DNA of 9,853 bases from an uncultured Gammaproteobacteria bacterium (lineage in GTDB: Bacteria; Pseudomonadota; Gammaproteobacteria; Pseudomonadales; Azotimanducaceae_A): positions 1 to 9,853 of the forward strand of contig CAJWGQ010000103.1 of assembly GCA_913041025.1 (NCBI GenBank), written 5' to 3'. Below are positions 5,577-9,853 of the stretch, piece by piece; the stretch's first letter is position 1; every line of letters starts with the position of its first letter. The notes under the pieces were generated by a model, which worked only from the letters and a program-made list of their open reading frames with translations, made no database searches and was not told where the DNA came from. The translations under genes and the position numbers were made by a program.

Positions 5577-6569
5577 GTGTCTGCGAACATTGAGATTGAA
5601 TTCAAGGAAGTACCACGTTTTGAGCCCGGTAGCGCTGAATCGCTTAATTATCTCGATGAAGAGGGATTCGTCGTTTACGCGAATGTTCTTGATGCCCAAC
5701 AAACAGGATGTGCTCTTGGATTGATGTGGGATTATCTCGAAGGTTTATCTACGGGCATCGACAGAGAAGATAAAAACACTTGGACGGATGATAGGTGGCC
5801 TACCGCTGTTCACGGTGGTATTTTGCCGAGCTACGGTGTTGGCCACTCTGAAATGCAATGGTATCTGAGGGATGTAGATAAAGTTTCAAAGTGTTTTGCT
5901 TCGATTTGGGATACAGACGAACTGCTCACCAGTTTTGATGGCATTACAATTTGGAGGCCATGGACTTACCGGAAAGAGTGGAAGACAAATTTAGGCACTG
6001 ATTGGCTTCATATTGATCAGCACCCGGTGGGCAGGCCTGGCAAACATTGTTTTCAAGGTGTTTTGAATTTAATGGAAGTGACTAGGTACACCGGTGGCAA
6101 CGTGATGATTCCACGAAGCCACAAACGGTTTGTTGCCATCCCGGAACAGTACGAAGAACGCTTGTCGAGAATACATCCTTCCATAGATCATTTTCGGTTT
6201 CCAAAAGATGATCCTCTGCTTTCAGATACCCAGCCAATAGTCGCTCTTATGGAGCCAGGCGATTTAATGATTTGGGATTCGAGAACTATTCACTGCAGTA
6301 GTCATGGCATTGAAGAACCCCCCAACTCTAGTGATCTTCTCAGGGTTGGTAGTTTGATTTGCATGATGCCTAAATCGAAATCAAACGAAGGGGTGATTTC
6401 TAAACGAAAACAGGCGGTGGAAGATTGCACATCGACTACAAACTGGTCCGATCGTTTCATCAACGCAGACGAATTCCCACAAATCTTGTCAGTCGACGAC
6501 AGGGCAAAGTATAAATGGCCGTCAAAGCCTCAATTAAATGAAAAACAGCGACAGCTGGTGGGTTGGTAA
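5577..6569 (+). CDS. PhyH-type Fe(II)/2-oxoglutarate dioxygenase (second of two)
   Basis: This 330-residue cytoplasmic protein belongs to the phytanoyl-CoA dioxygenase superfamily but differs clearly from the one at 3989-4954. The N-terminal SLNYLDEEGFVVYANVLD (22-39) is the typical opening strand and helix. The iron ligands are His145-x-Asp147 in WLHIDQHP and His239 in WDSRTIHCSSH, and Arg256 is the likely 2-oxoglutarate anchor. Between them lie FQGVLNLMEVTRYTGG (159-174) and MIPRSHKRF (177-185), standard core strands of the double-stranded beta-helix, and EPGDLMIWD (226-234). The gap from HxD to the distal His is about 92 residues, compared with about 78 in the other enzyme, so the active-site lid differs. 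The start is a GTG behind a strong GGAGGAG site. A lipoprotein gene follows 26 bp later and is probably cotranscribed. The substrate is unknown; a small-molecule or lipid hydroxylation is expected. Confidence 0.85.
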   Translation: MSANIEIEFKEVPRFEPGSAESLNYLDEEGFVVYANVLDAQQTGCALGLMWDYLEGLSTGIDREDKNTWTDDRWPTAVHGGILPSYGVGHSEMQWYLRDVDKVSKCFASIWDTDELLTSFDGITIWRPWTYRKEWKTNLGTDWLHIDQHPVGRPGKHCFQGVLNLMEVTRYTGGNVMIPRSHKRFVAIPEQYEERLSRIHPSIDHFRFPKDDPLLSDTQPIVALMEPGDLMIWDSRTIHCSSHGIEEPPNSSDLLRVGSLICMMPKSKSNEGVISKRKQAVEDCTSTTNWSDRFINADEFPQILSVDDRAKYKWPSKPQLNEKQRQLVGW

Positions 6570-6595
6570 CAAAACAATAATAAGGGTATTTAGTC

Positions 6596-7369
6596 GTGAA
6601 TAAGGCTCTATTCCAAATTTTTGGAGTTATTGGGGTCGTCCTTCTTTTAGGATGTTCTGATAATTCGGGTATTGGAAATGCAGGCTCTTTAGCTAATCCA
6701 GAATCCGACGAAACTCCGAGTCAAAGAAAGCGAGAACTATTATCGGATTCAGTCAGCTATATGTACGAGTTAAGTTTGATTCGAGGGCACCTCTGGGTAG
6801 CAAAGCGTTTGTCTATGACGGGTTTTCTGGATCATGCAGCGATGCATGCAAAGCACCCCGAAGACGAAATTTATTCAGATCTCGTTGAAGTTTTTGAAGC
6901 GAAGGGGTTAAGAGGCTTCGCCTTGGAGCTGAGTGCTTTCTCTAACTCAGTAGTCAGCGGAGATAAAAGAGCGATCGAACAAGATTATCGGGCGCTTATC
7001 GATTCGGTACAGGTTTCACACGATTTAGTTGAGTTGACCACCGGGGAATTGTTGGAATTAATTAATCGGCTTATCTCTCAGGCGGCCAGAGAATATGCTG
7101 TTGGGATTATTGATGGTCAAGTCGACAATGTGCACGAGTATCAGGATGCGCGCGGCTTCATCGAGATCGCGATGAATTTAACAAGAAATCATGAGCAACA
7201 ATCTGATTTGTCAGAAAACCATTTGGCGGTAATTGGACTTTTGAAAGGCAGCCTGGAAGACCTGTTAGAAATGTGGCCCACACTTGTGCCACTTGGAGAA
7301 GTGCCTTTTGATGCTTCGAGATTATTTGGGGCAGCTGCAGATGTCGAAATATTAAGTTTGTCTCTTTAG
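6596..7369 (+). CDS. Helical periplasmic lipoprotein of unknown function with a His-rich motif
   Basis: This 257-residue protein has a lipoprotein signal whose lipobox ends LLLGC, so it is lipidated at Cys20 and faces the periplasm. A Ser/Asn/Gly-rich linker (21-45) precedes an almost entirely helical body. The most conserved-looking segment is IRGHLWVAKRLSMTGFLDHA (62-81) followed by MHAKHPEDEIY (83-93): His65, His80, His84, His87 and Glu91 could line a metal or haem site. A second distinctive segment is EYQDARGF (181-188). It loosely recalls periplasmic helical metal-handling proteins, but I cannot name the family. The start is GTG at 6596, with AAGGG about 12 nt upstream (weak). It sits 26 bp after the second dioxygenase and 72 bp before the hydrolase. 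Why a periplasmic lipoprotein lies between cytoplasmic enzymes is unexplained. Confidence 0.72.
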   Translation: MNKALFQIFGVIGVVLLLGCSDNSGIGNAGSLANPESDETPSQRKRELLSDSVSYMYELSLIRGHLWVAKRLSMTGFLDHAAMHAKHPEDEIYSDLVEVFEAKGLRGFALELSAFSNSVVSGDKRAIEQDYRALIDSVQVSHDLVELTTGELLELINRLISQAAREYAVGIIDGQVDNVHEYQDARGFIEIAMNLTRNHEQQSDLSENHLAVIGLLKGSLEDLLEMWPTLVPLGEVPFDASRLFGAAADVEILSLSL

Positions 7370-7393
7370 AGGCAGAGTATAGTTGAAGTATGG

Positions 7394-7417
7394 AAGCCCC
7401 AGTAAATTTTTGGGCTT
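7394..7417 (+). other. Hairpin between the lipoprotein and hydrolase genes
   Basis: AAGCCC (7394-7399) pairs with GGGCTT (7412-7417) across a 12-nt loop that itself contains a T-run. The pairing can be extended by an A-T pair if one C is bulged. No T-tract follows the second arm, so it is not a standard intrinsic terminator. It may act as a leader or processing hairpin, or be chance. Confidence 0.35.
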
Positions 7418-7441
7418 TCGGTAATTTGGTTTGTCAAAGTA

Positions 7442-8422
7442 ATGTTTATTAGTAGTGATACAGAGTTTCCAATAGCAGATTTGCAATTTGTCGATACGGA
7501 TATGCCCAAGTGGTTCAACAACGCTTTCTCTGTTGAGAGAAAGGAAGGTTGGGTCGACTGCGGGGGAACCAACATTCACTATTTTTCTTGGGGCAACCCC
7601 TCTAACCCTGGAGTTATCCTGACGCATGGTTTTATGGCGCACGCTCGCTGTTGGGCTTTCATCGCTCCGTTATTAGCTGAAAATTACCACTTGGTCGCCT
7701 TCGACCTTTCTGGAATGGGAGATTCTGGTTGGCGAGAAAACTATACCGTCCTAGATCGAGTTGATGAAGCAAAAGCGGTGGCTGAGCATCTTGGTATGAC
7801 GCGTCTGAATAAGAAGCCTTTTTTGGTCTGTCACAGCTATGGCGGCTCGGTTGGGTTAAGCGCGGCAGAAGAAGAAAGTGACGCCTGGGGCGGATTAATT
7901 GTTTGTGATATGACCATGTTGGCTCCTGATGAAATTTCAGATTTTGAGAGCTACAGAAAGAAGAGGCAGCAAAGAGGGGTTAAGCCTCACCGAGTTTCCG
8001 ACACTTTGGAGGCTGCGAAGAAGCGCTTTCGGCTGGCGCCTGAGCAGCCCTGCGAAAATCGCTTTCTCTTAGAATATATGGCCTATCATTCTTTGAAAAA
8101 AGTAGAGAAGGGTTGGGTCTGGAAATTTGACCCACGCATATTAGGTCCAGATGAAGAAAGGAGTTCAGATTGGTGGCAAAGTCTCTCGAACCGATTCGCT
8201 AATATGAAAGTTCCTCGAGCAGTTATATACGGGGAGCATTCACAGATGTTCAGTCGTCGAGCGGCGGATTATATTCGATCGAACACTTCAGATAATATTC
8301 CCATGGTCCAAATCAACAATGCTTACCATCATATAATGCTTGATCAACCCTTAGCGTTTTCGTCGGCGATCGATGCGCTACTTCAGGGTTTTTTAGATAC
8401 TGATTCGAATAGTGAAGTTTAG
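7442..8422 (+). CDS. Alpha/beta hydrolase fold protein
   Basis: This is a 326-residue cytoplasmic serine hydrolase with no signal peptide. The oxyanion-hole loop is VILTHGF (58-64) and FDLSGMGDSG lies at 87-96. The nucleophile elbow is VCHSYGGS (129-136), putting Ser132 as nucleophile. It has Cys where most relatives have the first Gly of GxSxG. The acid is probably Glu265 in VIYGEHS. The base is probably His296 in YHHIMLDQP (295-303), a close match to the GHHxMLDQP ending common in this fold. The lid between about 160 and 250 is rich in Trp and Arg. The start at ATG 7442 has only a weak upstream purine stretch; ATG 7502 (residue 21) is a less likely alternative. A probable terminator overlaps the 3' end and the next gene is convergent. 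Esterase, lactonase and C-C hydrolase are all possible. Confidence 0.83.
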   Translation: MFISSDTEFPIADLQFVDTDMPKWFNNAFSVERKEGWVDCGGTNIHYFSWGNPSNPGVILTHGFMAHARCWAFIAPLLAENYHLVAFDLSGMGDSGWRENYTVLDRVDEAKAVAEHLGMTRLNKKPFLVCHSYGGSVGLSAAEEESDAWGGLIVCDMTMLAPDEISDFESYRKKRQQRGVKPHRVSDTLEAAKKRFRLAPEQPCENRFLLEYMAYHSLKKVEKGWVWKFDPRILGPDEERSSDWWQSLSNRFANMKVPRAVIYGEHSQMFSRRAADYIRSNTSDNIPMVQINNAYHHIMLDQPLAFSSAIDALLQGFLDTDSNSEV

Positions 8423-8425
8423 GCT

Positions 8426-8447
8426 GCTTTAATTAAGGCGTTTTTTT
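8426..8447 (+). terminator. Probable rho-independent terminator for the plus-strand operon
   Basis: GCTTT (8426-8430) pairs with AAGGC (8435-8439) around an AATT loop, with one G-U pair, and is followed by G and seven T residues (8441-8447). It begins 3 nt after the hydrolase stop codon. The stem is short, but the placement and T-run fit. It overlaps the last codons of the convergent START-domain gene. Confidence 0.5.
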
Positions 8448-9079
8448 AAGTTGGATAGAGATTTCGCAGGACCTTGCACAACATAGCGGTTTGAGACCCA
8501 GGAAGGGATTGGTATCTCTGGGTCTGCGTGATATTCGAGAGTAACTCGGGTTTGATTGCCTTCCTTTTCCAACGTCCAGTGTCCTGAGGAAACAGCCATC
8601 CTGATCTGTTTATTGTTATGCGGGATAAATGTTGGCGTGCTCTCAAGCGTTATCTTAATGCGCTCATCTGTTTGTTGAATAAGGACTCGATTTACTGAGT
8701 CGCGATCTTTGATTGGAAACGGCGCGTTTATGACAAAACGCACAATAATCACGTCTTTATCCAATTGTTCTAGAATCTCTCCCGATTTGTAATCCTGATA
8801 CCATTTTGGATAGTTAGGGTAATCCAGGACAATCTGTTTAACTTTTTCGTATCCTGCATTAACCAGTGTGGTTGCCTTGAAGGCGTCGATTCGGGAGTCA
8901 GCTACTTTTTTGGTGTAAACCGTAACGCCGTCTTGTTGAATTTTCAGATTCCAATTCTCTTTTTCAGAAGGGATGATATTGGTAGAAAATAAGAGTAGTG
9001 AAAAGCAAATGAGATTGACTGCCAAGTCAGTGGTTTTTTTACTCGGGATCGATTTGAGACTGATCACAGGGTTTTTCAA
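8429..9079 (-). CDS. START-domain (SRPBCC-type) lipid-binding-like protein with an N-terminal hydrophobic segment
   Basis: About 175 residues (42-216) form a single START/Bet v1-like domain. Features are WNLKIQQDGVTVYTKKV (43-59), FKATTLVNA (67-75), YPNYPKWYQD (87-96), PFPIKDRDSVNR (120-131) and SGHWTLE (165-171). This pocket fold binds lipids or other hydrophobic ligands. Before it, residues 19-36 form a hydrophobic stretch that may be a signal peptide or anchor; no clean cleavage site is visible. The start is uncertain: TTG at 9079 gives 216 residues, while GTG at 9067 and a TTG near residue 19 are alternatives, none with a good ribosome site. It lies 19 bp downstream of the BCCT transporter gene on the same strand and is probably translated by coupling. 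It is convergent with the hydrolase gene. Confidence 0.78.
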   Translation of the reverse strand: MKNPVISLKSIPSKKTTDLAVNLICFSLLLFSTNIIPSEKENWNLKIQQDGVTVYTKKVADSRIDAFKATTLVNAGYEKVKQIVLDYPNYPKWYQDYKSGEILEQLDKDVIIVRFVINAPFPIKDRDSVNRVLIQQTDERIKITLESTPTFIPHNNKQIRMAVSSGHWTLEKEGNQTRVTLEYHADPEIPIPSWVSNRYVVQGPAKSLSNLKKRLN

Positions 9080-9098
9080 TTATTCGGGATATAGCCGA

Positions 9099-9853
9099 CT
9101 ATTCTTTAACGATTTCCGTATTTCCCTCTTTGTCGATGCGAACAGATAAAATAGGGCGCTCGACAAGGCTGCCAAAATCACTTTTCAACCATTTGAAAAT
9201 CGATACGGCCAGTAGAAACAACACTGGTATTAGTGGAAGAGATGTCACCACTGATGAAGATTGAACGGTTGTCAAACCTCCAACAACGAGCAGGCCTACG
9301 GCGATGAACGCTAGGAAGAAAGCCCAAATCAGGCGATAAATTCGGTCAGGTTCCTGGTCACCGGGCAGGTTCTTGGTAGTGATTCCTGCTAGTACATAAG
9401 CTACGGAGTCGAGTGTTGTAGCGAGAAAAATAAAAGAGAGAATAGTGAAGACAGCAATAGCTATAGTTGAGCCAGGGAGCGTAGAGACGATTGCTACAAC
9501 GGCTGCTGGATTACCACTTTCTCGAATGATGTCGCTGACTGGGAGAATCCCGTTCAACTCTAAATGCAGGGCATAGCCTCCACAAACAGCCATAAACAAA
9601 ACGCAACCTGTTGACCCCCAGCCGATGACTCCCAGAACGGTTTGTTTAATGGTTCGGCCGCGCGATATCCTGCCGAAAAATAAACCCATTAAGGGCGCAT
9701 AGGCTATCCACCAGGCCCAGTAAAATAGTGTCCAGTCTCTTGGGAAATCGCCTTGATTGATTGGATCTAACCAGAAACTCATCCTGAAGAAATTGTCAAG
9801 TAACATACCAAAACTGTTGGCAGTCATTGTAAGAATTAAAACCGTTGGTCCGA
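9099..9853 (-). CDS. BCCT-family transporter, C-terminal half (5' end outside the window)
   Basis: The frame is open through the right edge, with GPT seen upstream of the first in-window ATG (9827), as expected in the middle of BCCT proteins. About 250 of the usual 500 or more residues are visible. The signature FYWAWWIAYAPLMGLF, then FGRISRGRT, is the substrate-site helix and its following loop. Relative to BetP (WAWWISW), the last aromatic is Tyr, and Met lies four residues on, as in the carnitine/butyrobetaine antiporter CaiT. Roughly five further membrane helices follow. The cytoplasmic tail is short (about 28 residues) and lacks the Arg-rich cluster of the osmosensing BetP tail. Family substrates are quaternary amines such as betaine, carnitine or choline, or DMSP. 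I infer uptake or exchange of such a compound rather than strict osmosensing. Confidence 0.9.
   Translation of the reverse strand, partial: GPTVLILTMTANSFGMLLDNFFRMSFWLDPINQGDFPRDWTLFYWAWWIAYAPLMGLFFGRISRGRTIKQTVLGVIGWGSTGCVLFMAVCGGYALHLELNGILPVSDIIRESGNPAAVVAIVSTLPGSTIAIAVFTILSFIFLATTLDSVAYVLAGITTKNLPGDQEPDRIYRLIWAFFLAFIAVGLLVVGGLTTVQSSSVVTSLPLIPVLFLLAVSIFKWLKSDFGSLVERPILSVRIDKEGNTEIVKE

Noticed and set aside
7352..7642. Two overlapping minus-strand open frames across the lipoprotein/hydrolase gap
   Set aside because: Both run antisense into the hydrolase, lack ribosome sites and have low-information compositions.
8446..8646. Second minus-strand frame inside the START-domain gene
   Set aside because: The START motifs in the other frame are clear, and this frame shows none.

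Overview
The window looks like chromosomal DNA of a free-living, probably marine, gammaproteobacterium. This is an inference from the protein types (c5-like cytochrome, Tat-exported lactone oxidase, several PhyH-type dioxygenases, BCCT transporter), the mid-forties GC judged by eye, and lipoprotein and Tat signals of Gram-negative style. No rRNA, tRNA, IS element, integrase or CRISPR is visible. Codon use looks even throughout, so nothing here marks a recent island.

Layout. Positions 1-300 hold the end of an unresolved plus-strand small membrane protein region, with two competing reading frames. A small, disordered, hypothetical protein follows on the minus strand (325-630). A divergent control region of about 210 bp then leads into a tight plus-strand operon (843-3852): a c5-like cytochrome c lipoprotein, a Tat-exported D-arabinono-1,4-lactone oxidase-type flavoenzyme that overlaps it by 4 nt, and a Tat-exported fold-type III PLP protein 8 bp further on. 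The simplest reading is a periplasmic oxidation unit that passes electrons from the flavoprotein to the cytochrome. The role of the exported PLP protein in it is unclear.

From 3989 to 8422 there are two distinct PhyH-type Fe(II)/2-oxoglutarate dioxygenases, a divergently oriented secreted NTF2-like protein between them, a helical lipoprotein of unknown function, and an alpha/beta hydrolase. The second dioxygenase, the lipoprotein and perhaps the hydrolase read as one transcription unit ending at a probable terminator near 8426-8447. The substrates cannot be read from the sequence. The combination suggests hydroxylation followed by hydrolysis of a small or lipid-like organic compound.

The right end (8429-9853, minus strand) holds a START-domain lipid-binding-type protein directly downstream of a BCCT-family transporter whose 5' part lies outside the window. 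The BCCT substrate-site motif resembles the carnitine/butyrobetaine type (CaiT-like Tyr and Met) more than the glycine betaine type (BetP-like).

I see no clear, wholly new system. The most unusual piece is the cytochrome / Tat flavoenzyme / Tat PLP-protein triad. Six of the ten better-supported genes encode likely envelope or exported proteins, or seven if the transporter is counted.
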